Origin: Saprospiraceae bacterium
GTDB taxonomy: Bacteria; Bacteroidota; Bacteroidia; Chitinophagales; Saprospiraceae
NCBI GenBank assembly: GCA_020629935.1
Contig: JAHDCJ010000059.1
Span: 1 to 32,963 of the forward strand
Reading direction: 5' to 3'
DNA: 32,963 nucleotides
Shown: piece after piece, positions 7,501 to 16,120 of the stretch
Layout: each line of letters starts with the position of its first letter
Position numbering within the stretch: position 1 is the stretch's first letter
The notes under the pieces: model-generated
What the model saw: only the letters and a program-made list of their open reading frames with translations
Databases searched by the model: none
Told to the model about the DNA's origin: nothing
Program-made: the position numbers and the translations under genes

Positions 7501-8571
7501 ATGGAAGAACATGAAAAATATTCTTCAGATGAGATTACACTCAAAGAACTGATACTCAAAATAATTGAATTCAAAAATGAAGTTTTCAGTAAAATATATT
7601 TTGTTTTGTTGTTTTGTGCAATTTGCATTGGAATTGCTCTTTACTTAAGATTTAGTGCTCCTGATATTTATAGCGCCCAACTATCTTACATGTTACATGA
7701 GTCAGCAGTTGGAGGAGGAAATACCGCAGGGTTTTTAGGAAATTTTGGCTTTGGTGGGCAATCAAGTTCAAACCTAGGGAAACTCGTTGAGCTTTCTAAA
7801 TCAGACAAAATTATACGATCCGTCCTTAATGATTCTACTGATATCAACGGTAAGAAAGACTTACTCGGTAATCATATTATTGAGGAATATAATTTTCATA
7901 ACACTCAGTGGTCAGAAAGCAAATTAGGTTCGGAAAAGTTTAAATTTAACGGAAACTCAAAATTTGATACATCAATTAAAACCAGTAGTGCTTACAAGTC
8001 TGTGATTGGAAGAATCTTAGGCGGAAAAAATTATAACCCTTTAATCACAACGACTTATAATGAAGAAACTGGGATTTTGAAAACAACTGCAAATACTATC
8101 AATCCAGAATTATCAATAGCATTGGCTACCAAATTATTTGTAAAATTAGATTCATTCTATGTTAAAAACACCATCGAAAAGGAGCAATTAAATCTAGATA
8201 TATTAATATCTAAAACGGATTCTCTTTGGACTGAAATTAAAAACGCTGAATACGTCTTGGCGTCTTACAAAGACAATTCTTTGCGATTATTAAGAAAAAC
8301 GGATCAAATAAAAGAATCTCAATTAAGTAATAAAATAAGGATGTTATATGCGGCGCTTGGAAAAGCTACCGCAAATTTAGAAGTTGCTGAGTATGCTTTA
8401 AAGCATCAAACTCCTTTTTTACAAACTATTGATATACCATATTTACCGCTTTCCGCTGTAAAAGGACCATTGTTAAAAACTATTGGTATTTCTATAGTGG
8501 TCGGATTATTCTTATCGATTTTTATTATCGTATTTATCAAATTCTTTAAAGACGTCATGTCTGAAACCTAA
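7501..8571 (+). CDS. Wzz-type chain-length determinant protein
   Basis: This is an inner-membrane polysaccharide co-polymerase of 356 residues that sets chain length and links Wzy to export. It shows the family layout: a cytosolic N-terminus, a membrane helix near residues 33-50 (YFVLLFCAICIGIALYL), a large periplasmic portion with a helical region after about residue 215, a conserved proline-containing segment before the membrane (LPLSAVKGP), and a second helix near 320-345 (ISIVVGLFLSIFIIVFI). There is no Walker motif or tyrosine-rich tail, so it is the kinase-free Wzz form rather than a full Wzc. It presumably works with the SLBB exporter at the start of the window. Confidence 0.85.
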   Translation: MEEHEKYSSDEITLKELILKIIEFKNEVFSKIYFVLLFCAICIGIALYLRFSAPDIYSAQLSYMLHESAVGGGNTAGFLGNFGFGGQSSSNLGKLVELSKSDKIIRSVLNDSTDINGKKDLLGNHIIEEYNFHNTQWSESKLGSEKFKFNGNSKFDTSIKTSSAYKSVIGRILGGKNYNPLITTTYNEETGILKTTANTINPELSIALATKLFVKLDSFYVKNTIEKEQLNLDILISKTDSLWTEIKNAEYVLASYKDNSLRLLRKTDQIKESQLSNKIRMLYAALGKATANLEVAEYALKHQTPFLQTIDIPYLPLSAVKGPLLKTIGISIVVGLFLSIFIIVFIKFFKDVMSET

Positions 8572-8580
8572 AAATTAGTT

Positions 8581-9885
8581 ATGAAAATTGCAGTAATTGG
8601 AACCGGTTATGTTGGATTAGTTTCTGGAACGTGTTTTGCTGAATCTGGCAATACTGTTATTTGTGTTGATATCGACGATGAAAAAGTCAATAAAATGAAT
8701 TCAGGTATCGTTCCTATTTACGAACCTAGATTAAATCTCTTATTTGATAGAAATACCGATCAGGGAAGATTAAAATTTACTACCTCGCTCAAAGAGGGAG
8801 TAATGGATGCTGAAATTATTTTTTTGGCGCTCCCTACCCCTCCAGGTGCTGATGGATCAGCGGATCTTTCTTTTGTACTTCAAGTTGCGGAAGATCTATC
8901 CAAAATAATCACAGACTACAAAATAATTGTTGACAAGAGTACTGTCCCTGTCGGGACTACAGAATTAGTAGAAAAAGCATTGCTCAAAAACTTGGATCAC
9001 TCCTTGTTTGATGTAGTTTCTAATCCAGAATTTTTAAGAGAAGGGGTTGCTGTTGACGATTTTATGAAGCCAGAGCGAGTTGTGATAGGAACGTCTTCTG
9101 AAAAGGCTACAAAGATTATGACAAAATTGTATGAACCGTTTGTAAGACAAGGAAATCCTGTTATTATAATGGATGAAAGGTCTGCGGAAATGACAAAATA
9201 TGCAGCCAATGCTTTTTTGGCAACCAAAATTTCATTCATGAATGAAATTGCCAACTTGTGCGAAAAAGTAGGAGCAAATGTCGATTTCGTTAGAAAAGGT
9301 ATCGGTAGCGATTCGAGAATAGGTAAGCGGTTTCTTTTTCCTGGTATTGGCTATGGTGGTTCTTGCTTTCCAAAAGATGTTAAAGCTTTGGCAAAAACCG
9401 CTACAGACAATAATTACGAATTCAGTATTCTGAAATCTGTTATGGCTGTAAATGAAAAGCAAAAATTAATCTTAGCAAACAGAATTAAAGATAAATTTAA
9501 AGGATCAGTCCAAAACAAGAAAATTGCTATTTGGGGATTAGCTTTTAAACCAAATACAGATGATATTAGAGAAGCTCCATCTTTATATACAATTGAATCA
9601 CTTCTTTCGGCTGGTGCAGAATTAACTGTTTTCGATCCCGAAGCAACTGATAATGTAAAAGAAATATTTGAAGATAAAATAAAATATTCAACTGATCAAT
9701 ATAGTGTTCTCAAAGAGGCAGATCTTTTGGTAATATGTACAGAATGGTCTGTGTTTCGCTCCCCAGACTTTAACAAAATGAAATCATTAATGTCTTCACC
9801 GACTATTTACGACGGCAGAAATTTATACGATCCAAACCAAATGATTGAATTAGGTTTTGAATACGAAAGCATAGGTCGACCATAA
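8581..9885 (+). CDS. ugd: UDP-glucose 6-dehydrogenase
   Basis: This enzyme oxidises UDP-glucose twice with NAD+ to give UDP-glucuronic acid. It has 434 residues, the usual length. The N-terminal Rossmann motif is IGTGYVGLVSGTCFAESG, with an acidic residue after the second strand (CVDID) favouring NAD. Other family marks are STVPVGT, SNPEFLREGVAV, the Lys/Asn pair in TKYAANAFLATKISFMNE, and the catalytic Cys262 in YGGSCFPKD. The C-terminal domain has WGLAFKPNTDDIREAPS. Its stop shares one base with the cysC start (TAATG), so UDP-GlcA and PAPS supply are tightly linked in expression. The wording of the motifs matches UDP-Glc dehydrogenase rather than the TviB/WbpA type encoded at 13742. Confidence 0.93.
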   Translation: MKIAVIGTGYVGLVSGTCFAESGNTVICVDIDDEKVNKMNSGIVPIYEPRLNLLFDRNTDQGRLKFTTSLKEGVMDAEIIFLALPTPPGADGSADLSFVLQVAEDLSKIITDYKIIVDKSTVPVGTTELVEKALLKNLDHSLFDVVSNPEFLREGVAVDDFMKPERVVIGTSSEKATKIMTKLYEPFVRQGNPVIIMDERSAEMTKYAANAFLATKISFMNEIANLCEKVGANVDFVRKGIGSDSRIGKRFLFPGIGYGGSCFPKDVKALAKTATDNNYEFSILKSVMAVNEKQKLILANRIKDKFKGSVQNKKIAIWGLAFKPNTDDIREAPSLYTIESLLSAGAELTVFDPEATDNVKEIFEDKIKYSTDQYSVLKEADLLVICTEWSVFRSPDFNKMKSLMSSPTIYDGRNLYDPNQMIELGFEYESIGRP

Positions 9886-10472
9886 TGGAAAATATTCACC
9901 CAATTTTTGATCAACTCTTGTCGAGAGAAGAACAAGAAAAACTTTTAAATCAAAAATCTAAAGTGTTTTGGTTTACAGGTTTATCCGGTTCTGGTAAAAG
10001 TACTTTAGCAAAAGGAGTTGAAAAAGAACTTCATAAGTGCGGGTTTTGTGTTAAGGTATTAGACGGCGATAATGTAAGAAGCGGGATTTGTAATAATCTT
10101 GATTTTACATTAGCCGGAAGGCAAGAAAATATAAGAAGAATTGCAGAAGTTGCAAAGCTCTTCATTGATACGGGAATTATTGTAATCTGCTCTTTCGTAA
10201 GCCCGACAACTGCCGTTCGAAATACTGCTAAACAAATTATCGGTGAGGATGATTTTTACGAAGTTTTTATTGACACGCCGCTGGAAATATGCGAACAACG
10301 AGATGTAAAGGGTCTGTATAAAAAAGCAAGAGCTGGCCTGATACAAGATTTTACCGGCATCTCATCTCCTTTTGAAGAACCTATTAAACCTAAATTAAGA
10401 ATTAAAACTAAAAATAGATCTATTGAAGAATCAACAGATGAAATTCTTCAAAAGTTGTTAACCTTTATCTAA
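9885..10472 (+). CDS. cysC: Adenylylsulfate (APS) kinase
   Basis: This enzyme phosphorylates APS with ATP to make PAPS, the universal sulfate donor. It has 195 residues, close to family length. The Walker A loop is at residues 32-40 (GLSGSGKST), followed by DGDNVR, the RQENIRRIAEVAKLF helix, and the lid and binding segment RDVKGLYKKARAG...FTGISSPFEEP. One departure is VRSGIC where most APS kinases read VRHGL. It is a stand-alone CysC, not fused to CysN, and is followed directly by cysD and cysN. Because no APS or PAPS reductase genes are here and four sulfotransferases lie downstream, its PAPS most likely serves polysaccharide sulfation. Confidence 0.93.
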   Translation: MENIHPIFDQLLSREEQEKLLNQKSKVFWFTGLSGSGKSTLAKGVEKELHKCGFCVKVLDGDNVRSGICNNLDFTLAGRQENIRRIAEVAKLFIDTGIIVICSFVSPTTAVRNTAKQIIGEDDFYEVFIDTPLEICEQRDVKGLYKKARAGLIQDFTGISSPFEEPIKPKLRIKTKNRSIEESTDEILQKLLTFI

Positions 10473-10486
10473 TAATAAAAAGTACT

Positions 10487-11389
10487 ATGAATTATAATAT
10501 TGATCACCTTCGAGAATTGGAATCAGAATCTATGTTCGTGCTCCGAGAGGTGGCAGCACAATTTGAAAATCCAGTAATTCTATTTTCTGGTGGCAAAGAC
10601 AGTATACTCATGACCTACCTTGCCGTAAAAGCATTTTATCCAGCAAAAGTTCCTTTTCCATTATTACATGTTGACACCGGTCATAATTTTCAAGAAACCT
10701 TAGACTTTAGGGATAACTTAGTTGAAAAATATGGCCTAAAACTAAAGGTTGGGTACGTTCAAGACGCCATTGACAATGGTTTTGTGACTGAAGAAAATGG
10801 GGTCAATGCGAGCAGAAATGGATTACAAATTTTTACACTTTTAGATGAGTTAGAAAAGGGCAAATACGACGCAGCAATGGGTGGAGGAAGAAGGGATGAA
10901 GAAAAAGCAAGGGCCAAAGAAAGATTTTTTTCCCACAGGGACGAATTCGGTCAATGGGACCCTAAGAATCAAAGACCTGAATTATGGAATTTGTTCAACG
11001 GACGAAAAAAAATGGGAGAACACTTTAGGGTTTTTCCTATTTCAAACTGGACTGAATTAGATGTGTGGCAATATTTGGCCATGGAAAAAGTGCCTTTACC
11101 AAATTTATACTTTGCTCACGAAAGAGAGGTAATTGAAAGAGATGGAATCTTATTGGCAAAGTCTGATTATATCCCATTAAAACCGGATGAAAAAACCTTC
11201 AAAGAAATGGTTCGTTGCCGAACAATTGGTGATGTAACCTGTACTGGAGTTTGGAGATCTACGGCTTTAACAGTTCAAGAAATCATAGAAGAAGTCGCCA
11301 CTTCAAGAATGACAGAAAGAGGAGGAAGGTCTGATGATAAAAGAAGCGAAACTTCAATGGAGGATAGAAAAAAACAAGGATATTTCTAA
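10487..11389 (+). CDS. cysD: Sulfate adenylyltransferase subunit 2
   Basis: This is the catalytic small subunit of ATP sulfurylase, which adenylates sulfate to APS together with the GTPase CysN. Its 300 residues match the family length. The PP-loop is at residues 34-39 (SGGKDS), followed by HVDTGHNFQETLDFRD, GGGRRDEEKARAKERFFS, ISNWTELDVWQYL and the C-terminal RMTERGGRSDD, all typical of CysD. It lies 14 bases after cysC and is separated from cysN by 58 bases with an inverted repeat. Identification is secure. Confidence 0.95.
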   Translation: MNYNIDHLRELESESMFVLREVAAQFENPVILFSGGKDSILMTYLAVKAFYPAKVPFPLLHVDTGHNFQETLDFRDNLVEKYGLKLKVGYVQDAIDNGFVTEENGVNASRNGLQIFTLLDELEKGKYDAAMGGGRRDEEKARAKERFFSHRDEFGQWDPKNQRPELWNLFNGRKKMGEHFRVFPISNWTELDVWQYLAMEKVPLPNLYFAHEREVIERDGILLAKSDYIPLKPDEKTFKEMVRCRTIGDVTCTGVWRSTALTVQEIIEEVATSRMTERGGRSDDKRSETSMEDRKKQGYF

Positions 11390-11416
11390 TTCAATTAACT
11401 GAAACTTTTAAAAACT

Positions 11417-11432
11417 AGTCTTGACCAAGACT
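11417..11432. repeat. Inverted repeat upstream of cysN
   Basis: The arms AGTCTTG and CAAGACT (7 bp each) flank two bases, ending 15 bases before the cysN ATG at 11448. In RNA the two-base loop would probably open to a 6-bp stem with a four-base loop. No T-run follows, so a terminator is unlikely. It may tune cysN translation or be a binding site; neither is shown. Confidence 0.45.
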
Positions 11433-11447
11433 TCGAAAAATAATAAA

Positions 11448-12713
11448 ATGAGTACAAATAAAAACAGCACGGAACTTCTTCGATTTACAACTGCTGGATC
11501 AGTTGATGACGGAAAATCTACTTTAATAGGTAGACTCCTCTATGATAGTAAATCTATTTTCCAAGATCAGTATGAGCAAATTGAAGCAATAAGTGAAAGA
11601 AGAGGTGAAGAGGGAGTTAATCTCGCATTATTAACAGACGGGTTAAAAGCGGAAAGAGAACAAGGAATAACGATAGATGTTGCCTACCGTTATTTCAGTA
11701 CTCCTAAAAGAAAATTTATCATTGCGGATACCCCTGGACACATTCAATATACTCGTAATATGGTTACTGGAGCTTCCACTGCCAATGTAGCTTTACTACT
11801 CGTAGATGCAAGAAATGGGGTTTCCGAACAAACAAAGAGACATGCCATAATTGCGTCATTATTACAAATTCCTCATGTCGTTGTTTGTATTAACAAAATG
11901 GATCTGGTTGATTACAGTGAAGAGGTTTACAATAATATTCATAATGAATTTGAGGCATTCGCTACAAAATTAGATGTCCATGATGTGAGTTTTATACCCA
12001 TTTCTGCCCTAAAAGGAGATAATGTCGTAGATCGAAGTAAAAATATGGATTGGTACGAGGGCGCAACACTGATGTACTATTTAGAAAATGTGCACATCTC
12101 AAGCGATCACAATTTTATTGATTGTCGCTTTCCAGTTCAGTATGTAATTCGTCCGTACAATGATGAATTTCATGATTATAGAGGCTATGCAGGAAGAGTA
12201 GAGGGCGGAGTTTTAAAGGTCGGAGATTCCGTTATCGCTTTACCAAGCGGTTTCTCATCTACCATCAAATCTATTACAACCTTTGAAGGAGAAATCCCGG
12301 AAGCTTTTCCCCCTCAATCTGTAACTATAAATTTGAATGATGATATTGATATCAGTAGAGGTGATATGCTAGTAAGGCCAAATAATCAACCAAACATTGA
12401 TCAAGATATTGAATTGATGATTTGTTGGTTTGATCATGAAAAAGCATTATCTCCTATGGGAAAATACGCCATAAAACATACTACTCAAGAAGCAAGATGT
12501 GTTATCAAAGAAATCAAATACAAACTCAACATTAACACATTACATAGAGATCAAGAAGACAAAGTGGTAAACTCTAATGACATTGCTAGAATCTCAATCA
12601 GAACGACTAAGCCCTTATTTTTTGATAGTTACACTAAAAATAGAATGACTGGTAGTATTATTTTGATAGACGAAGGCACGAATAACACAGTTGCCGCTGG
12701 TATGATCATTTAA
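11448..12713 (+). CDS. cysN: Sulfate adenylyltransferase subunit 1 (GTPase)
   Basis: This is the regulatory GTPase subunit of ATP sulfurylase, which couples GTP hydrolysis to APS formation by CysD. The ATG at 11448 gives 421 residues beginning just before the G1 motif; a TTG at 11421 in the same frame lies inside an inverted repeat and is less likely. GTPase motifs are G1 GSVDDGKST (about residues 17-25), the switch region EREQGITIDVAYRYF, G3 DTPGH, G4 NKMD and G5 SALKGDN. EF-Tu-like beta-barrel domains follow (FPVQYVIRP, YRGYAGRVEGG). No APS kinase domain is fused at the C-terminus, consistent with the separate cysC. It completes a three-gene PAPS-forming set inside the polysaccharide operon. 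Confidence 0.94.
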   Translation: MSTNKNSTELLRFTTAGSVDDGKSTLIGRLLYDSKSIFQDQYEQIEAISERRGEEGVNLALLTDGLKAEREQGITIDVAYRYFSTPKRKFIIADTPGHIQYTRNMVTGASTANVALLLVDARNGVSEQTKRHAIIASLLQIPHVVVCINKMDLVDYSEEVYNNIHNEFEAFATKLDVHDVSFIPISALKGDNVVDRSKNMDWYEGATLMYYLENVHISSDHNFIDCRFPVQYVIRPYNDEFHDYRGYAGRVEGGVLKVGDSVIALPSGFSSTIKSITTFEGEIPEAFPPQSVTINLNDDIDISRGDMLVRPNNQPNIDQDIELMICWFDHEKALSPMGKYAIKHTTQEARCVIKEIKYKLNINTLHRDQEDKVVNSNDIARISIRTTKPLFFDSYTKNRMTGSIILIDEGTNNTVAAGMII

Positions 12714-12741
12714 CTTATTTCCAAATTACTCTTTTCAATTA

Positions 12742-13722
12742 ATGAAAAAACAGAATGTCCTTCTAACGGGAGGTGCAGGATTTATTGGTTCCAATCTTTT
12801 GAAATCATTTATTCAAGATGATCGGATAGCCTCTGTTAAAGTGCTCGATAATTTATCTACTGGCTCTCGCCTAAACTTAGAAAACCTACTTCCAAATAAA
12901 AAAGTAGAATTTGTTTGGGGAGATATCCGAGAATATAGTACTTGTCATGAAGTCTGTAAAGGAATCGATTTAGTATGTCATCAGGCCGCTCTTGGGTCCG
13001 TACCAAGGTCAATAAAATCTCCAGTAACAACGAATAATGTAAATATTACTGGGACTTTAAATGTTTTTACCGCGGCAAAAGAAAATGGGGTGAAAAGAAT
13101 TGTTTATGCTGCATCTTCCTCTACATATGGGGATAGTACAAGACTGCCTAAAGTTGAAGATTCTATCGGTGATCCCATTTCTCCTTATGCAGTAACTAAG
13201 TTAGTTAATGAGCTTTATGCCAATGTTTTTGCTAAATTATACGACATAGAATTTATCGGTTTACGATACTTTAATGTGTTTGGCCCCAACCAGGATCCTA
13301 ACGGTGCTTATGCTGCTGTCATTCCTCTATTCGTAAAAGCAATATTAAACAATAATCCTTCAACGATAAATGGTGATGGAAGTCAAAGTCGAGATTTTAC
13401 CTATGTTGAAAATGTTGTACAGGCCAATAAATTGGCAATGTTTACTGATAATAAAAACGCCGTAAATCAAGTATACAATATCGCTTGTGGTCAAAGAATT
13501 ACCATTGTTGATTTATACAATACAATCAAGAATTCTATAGGATCCAATTTAGAACCAAACTTTGGCCCTGCTCGAATTGGTGATGTCTTACACAGCCTAG
13601 CAGATATTTCAAAAGCTCAAAACTTGCTAGGTTATAACCCAACACACAATGTTCATCAAGGGATAGAAAAAGCAATTGAATGGTATAAGGTCAATAAAAA
13701 GACCATTAATCAATATTTATAG
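12742..13722 (+). CDS. wbpP: UDP-GlcNAc(A) 4-epimerase, WbpP/TviC-like
   Basis: This extended-SDR epimerase has 326 residues. WbpP interconverts UDP-GlcNAc and UDP-GalNAc; TviC does the same for the uronic acids. The Rossmann motif is TGGAGFIGSN, and the group-specific segments QAALGSVPRSI, SSSTYGD and YAVTKLVNELYA (YxxxK) are all present, as is LRYFNVFGPNQDPNGAYAAVIP. Its immediate partner downstream is a TviB/WbpA-type dehydrogenase, a pairing seen in Vi antigen and Pseudomonas O6-type loci. The most likely outputs are UDP-GalNAc and, with the next gene, UDP-GalNAcA. Whether it acts before or after C6 oxidation cannot be read from the sequence. Confidence 0.87.
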   Translation: MKKQNVLLTGGAGFIGSNLLKSFIQDDRIASVKVLDNLSTGSRLNLENLLPNKKVEFVWGDIREYSTCHEVCKGIDLVCHQAALGSVPRSIKSPVTTNNVNITGTLNVFTAAKENGVKRIVYAASSSTYGDSTRLPKVEDSIGDPISPYAVTKLVNELYANVFAKLYDIEFIGLRYFNVFGPNQDPNGAYAAVIPLFVKAILNNNPSTINGDGSQSRDFTYVENVVQANKLAMFTDNKNAVNQVYNIACGQRITIVDLYNTIKNSIGSNLEPNFGPARIGDVLHSLADISKAQNLLGYNPTHNVHQGIEKAIEWYKVNKKTINQYL

Positions 13723-13741
13723 TTTTAGTAAGTGTAATAAT

Positions 13742-15064
13742 ATGTACAAAGAACTTTTAGAGAAAAAGAAAGCCATAAGCGTTACTGGTTTGGGATATGT
13801 AGGATTACCTCTTGCTTTGGAATTTGCAAAACATTTTAGAGTAATTGGTTTCGATATTAATTCCGAACGTGTGGAACAAATGAAGCGTAATATAGATCCA
13901 AGCAAAGAATTAGATTCAAGTGCTTTCGAAGGATGTGACATAAAATTTACGTCAGATGCGAAAGATTTAAAAGAAGCCCACTTTCATATTATTGGAGTAC
14001 CAACAGACATAGATGAACATAAAGTACCTAATCTAAATCCTATTTTAGGTGCAACAAAAAATGTTGCAAAAGTCCTTAAAAAGGGAGACTATGTGGTTTA
14101 CGAAAGTACTGTTTATCCGGGTTGTACTGAAGATGATTGTTTACCTATTCTTTTAGAAGAGTTTAAAAAAAACAATGACTGGTCAGAAGGTCTAGATACC
14201 AATGACCTAACTAAACTACCCTTCAAACTTGGATATTCACCTGAACGCATCGTTCCGGGTGACAAAGTCCGTACGCTGACCAAGATTCTCAAAATTGTAA
14301 GTGGTAATGATCCGGAAGCTTTAGAAGAAATAAGTAAAATTTATGGTCACATCATTGAAGCTGGTGTTTATAAGGCTTCTTCTATTAAAGTTGCAGAGGC
14401 CGCCAAAGTGATAGAAAACACTCAAAGGGATATAAACATATCTCTGATGAATGAACTAGCGATTATTTTTGATAAAATTGGTATTGATACGAATGAGGTA
14501 ATTGAAGCGGCAGGATCCAAATGGAATTTTCATAAATACAGACCTGGTTTAGTGGGTGGTCATTGCATAGGTGTGGATCCTTATTATCTTATGCATAAGT
14601 CAAAACAAATTGGGCACGACCCTCAAGTCATTGCGGCTGGACGAAGAGTTAATGATTACATACCACATTTTATCGCTAAAAAAGTAGTCACTACATTAAT
14701 TGATCAGGGTAAAAATCCAGGAGAGAGCAAAGTGCTCGTTATGGGGATTACTTTTAAAGAAGATGTTTCGGATATACGTAATTCTAAGGTTGCGAACTTG
14801 GTAAAGGAATTAATGGACTATTCACTAAATGTTCATGTTGTTGATCCTCACGCTTCCGCGAATGAAGTTGCACATGAATACAATATTTCTATGATCGATG
14901 AACCTGTAGGTAAATACGATGTGATTCTAATCGCTGTTGGTCATAAGGAGTATAAAGCACTGACAAAAGAAGATTTAAAAAACTTGTCAACAAGTGATTT
15001 AGTTTTATTTGACATTAAAGGAGTAATGGACTCGACTCAATTTGATAATTACTGGAAATTATAA
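13742..15064 (+). CDS. tviB: UDP-N-acetylhexosamine 6-dehydrogenase, TviB/WbpA-like
   Basis: This NAD-dependent dehydrogenase oxidises C6 of UDP-GlcNAc or UDP-GalNAc to the uronic acid. The ATG at 13742 gives 440 residues starting MYKELL and puts the Rossmann motif GLGYVGLPLALEFAKHF at the expected place. An upstream TTG in frame would overlap the epimerase by 47 bases and is rejected. Motifs include YESTVYPGCTEDDC, GYSPERIVPGD, the Lys-Asn region KVIENTQRDINISLMNE, and the catalytic Cys275 in GGHCIGVDPYYL, which is characteristic of the TviB/WbpA/WbpO group rather than Ugd. It could feed both the GalNAcA branch (with the epimerase) and the WbpB-E-D trio, which needs UDP-GlcNAcA. UDP-GlcNAc versus UDP-GalNAc preference is undetermined. 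Confidence 0.88.
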   Translation: MYKELLEKKKAISVTGLGYVGLPLALEFAKHFRVIGFDINSERVEQMKRNIDPSKELDSSAFEGCDIKFTSDAKDLKEAHFHIIGVPTDIDEHKVPNLNPILGATKNVAKVLKKGDYVVYESTVYPGCTEDDCLPILLEEFKKNNDWSEGLDTNDLTKLPFKLGYSPERIVPGDKVRTLTKILKIVSGNDPEALEEISKIYGHIIEAGVYKASSIKVAEAAKVIENTQRDINISLMNELAIIFDKIGIDTNEVIEAAGSKWNFHKYRPGLVGGHCIGVDPYYLMHKSKQIGHDPQVIAAGRRVNDYIPHFIAKKVVTTLIDQGKNPGESKVLVMGITFKEDVSDIRNSKVANLVKELMDYSLNVHVVDPHASANEVAHEYNISMIDEPVGKYDVILIAVGHKEYKALTKEDLKNLSTSDLVLFDIKGVMDSTQFDNYWKL

Positions 15065-15067
15065 TTC

Positions 15068-16120
15068 ATGAAAAAAATATTAATAACTGGAGGATGTGGA
15101 TTTATAGGATCTCATACTGTTCGACGATTCGTTAAAAAATATCCAGAATATCAAATTGTTAATCTAGATAAATTGACATACGCTGGAAATCTTGAAAACC
15201 TACAAGACGTAGAAACTGAAAAAAACTACACTTTTGAAGAAGGAGACATTGCAAATCTCGAGCAAATGACTAGTCTCTTTAAAAAATATGACTTTGATTC
15301 TGTAATTCATCTGGCAGCAGAGTCACACGTTGATAGATCAATAACTGACCCATTAGTTTTTATAAGGACAAATATTACTGGGACAGCTACCCTCTTACAT
15401 GTTGCAAAAGAAACATGGAAAAACTCAAAATCCAACAATCTCTTTTATCATATTTCAACTGACGAAGTATTTGGTTCTTTAGAATTAAAAGGAGACTTTT
15501 TTTATGAAAACACTCCATACGACCCTAAAAGTCCTTACTCCTCCTCTAAAGCATCATCTGACCACCTCGTTAGAGCATGGCATCATACCTATGGTATTCC
15601 TGTTGTAATTTCTAACTGTTCGAATAATTATGGTCCGTTTCAGTTTCCAGAAAAACTAATTCCACTTTTTATAAATAATATTTTACATAATAAGTCTCTT
15701 CCTGTTTATGGAAAAGGAATCAATGTCAGAGATTGGTTATATGTTGAAGATCACGCCAATGCCATTGATCTCATTTTTCATAAAGGTAAAAACGGAGAAA
15801 CTTATAATATTGGAGGGCATAACGAATGGTCAAATATAGACTTGATTAAATTGCTGTGTAAAAGTATGGATCAAAAACTTGGAAGAGAACCAGGTTCTTC
15901 AGAAAAACTTATTACTTATGTTACCGACCGAGCAGGACATGATTTGAGATATGCTATCGATGCATCAAAAATCAAAAATGAATTAGGATGGAACCCTTCA
16001 TTACAATTTGAAGAAGGCTTAAATAAAACGATCAATTGGTATTTAAGTAATAACAAATGGGTAGATAATGTTACGTCTGGAGAGTATCAAAAATACTATA
16101 AAAAACAATACTCAATATGA
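15068..16120 (+). CDS. rmlB: dTDP-glucose 4,6-dehydratase, second copy
   Basis: This is a second RmlB of 350 residues, catalysing dTDP-glucose to dTDP-4-keto-6-deoxyglucose. The Rossmann motif is [16 protein letters not shown] and the Tyr157/Lys161 pair ([12 protein letters not shown]) are intact, as is [16 protein letters not shown]. It overlaps rmlA by four bases (ATGA), and a WecE homologue follows, so this copy belongs to the dTDP-4-amino-sugar module. Its DNA differs at many synonymous sites from the copy at 3757, even where the protein is identical (around AAESHVDRS), so the two have long been separate or arrived independently. Confidence 0.94.
   Translation: MKKILITGGCGFIGSHTVRRFVKKYPEYQIVNLDKLTYAGNLENLQDVETEKNYTFEEGDIANLEQMTSLFKKYDFDSVIHLAAESHVDRSITDPLVFIRTNITGTATLLHVAKETWKNSKSNNLFYHISTDEVFGSLELKGDFFYENTPYDPKSPYSSSKASSDHLVRAWHHTYGIPVVISNCSNNYGPFQFPEKLIPLFINNILHNKSLPVYGKGINVRDWLYVEDHANAIDLIFHKGKNGETYNIGGHNEWSNIDLIKLLCKSMDQKLGREPGSSEKLITYVTDRAGHDLRYAIDASKIKNELGWNPSLQFEEGLNKTINWYLSNNKWVDNVTSGEYQKYYKKQYSI

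Noticed and set aside
8997-9462. Minus-strand frames inside ugd and elsewhere
   Set aside because: All minus-strand frames in the window are short, lie within well-supported plus-strand genes, and have no recognisable motifs.
11421-11447. TTG start for cysN
   Set aside because: It lies inside an inverted repeat, and the ATG nine codons later fits the usual CysN N-terminus.
13676-13741. TTG start for the TviB-like dehydrogenase, overlapping the epimerase
   Set aside because: The extension is translated from epimerase-coding DNA and adds nothing family-like; the ATG at 13742 fits normal length.
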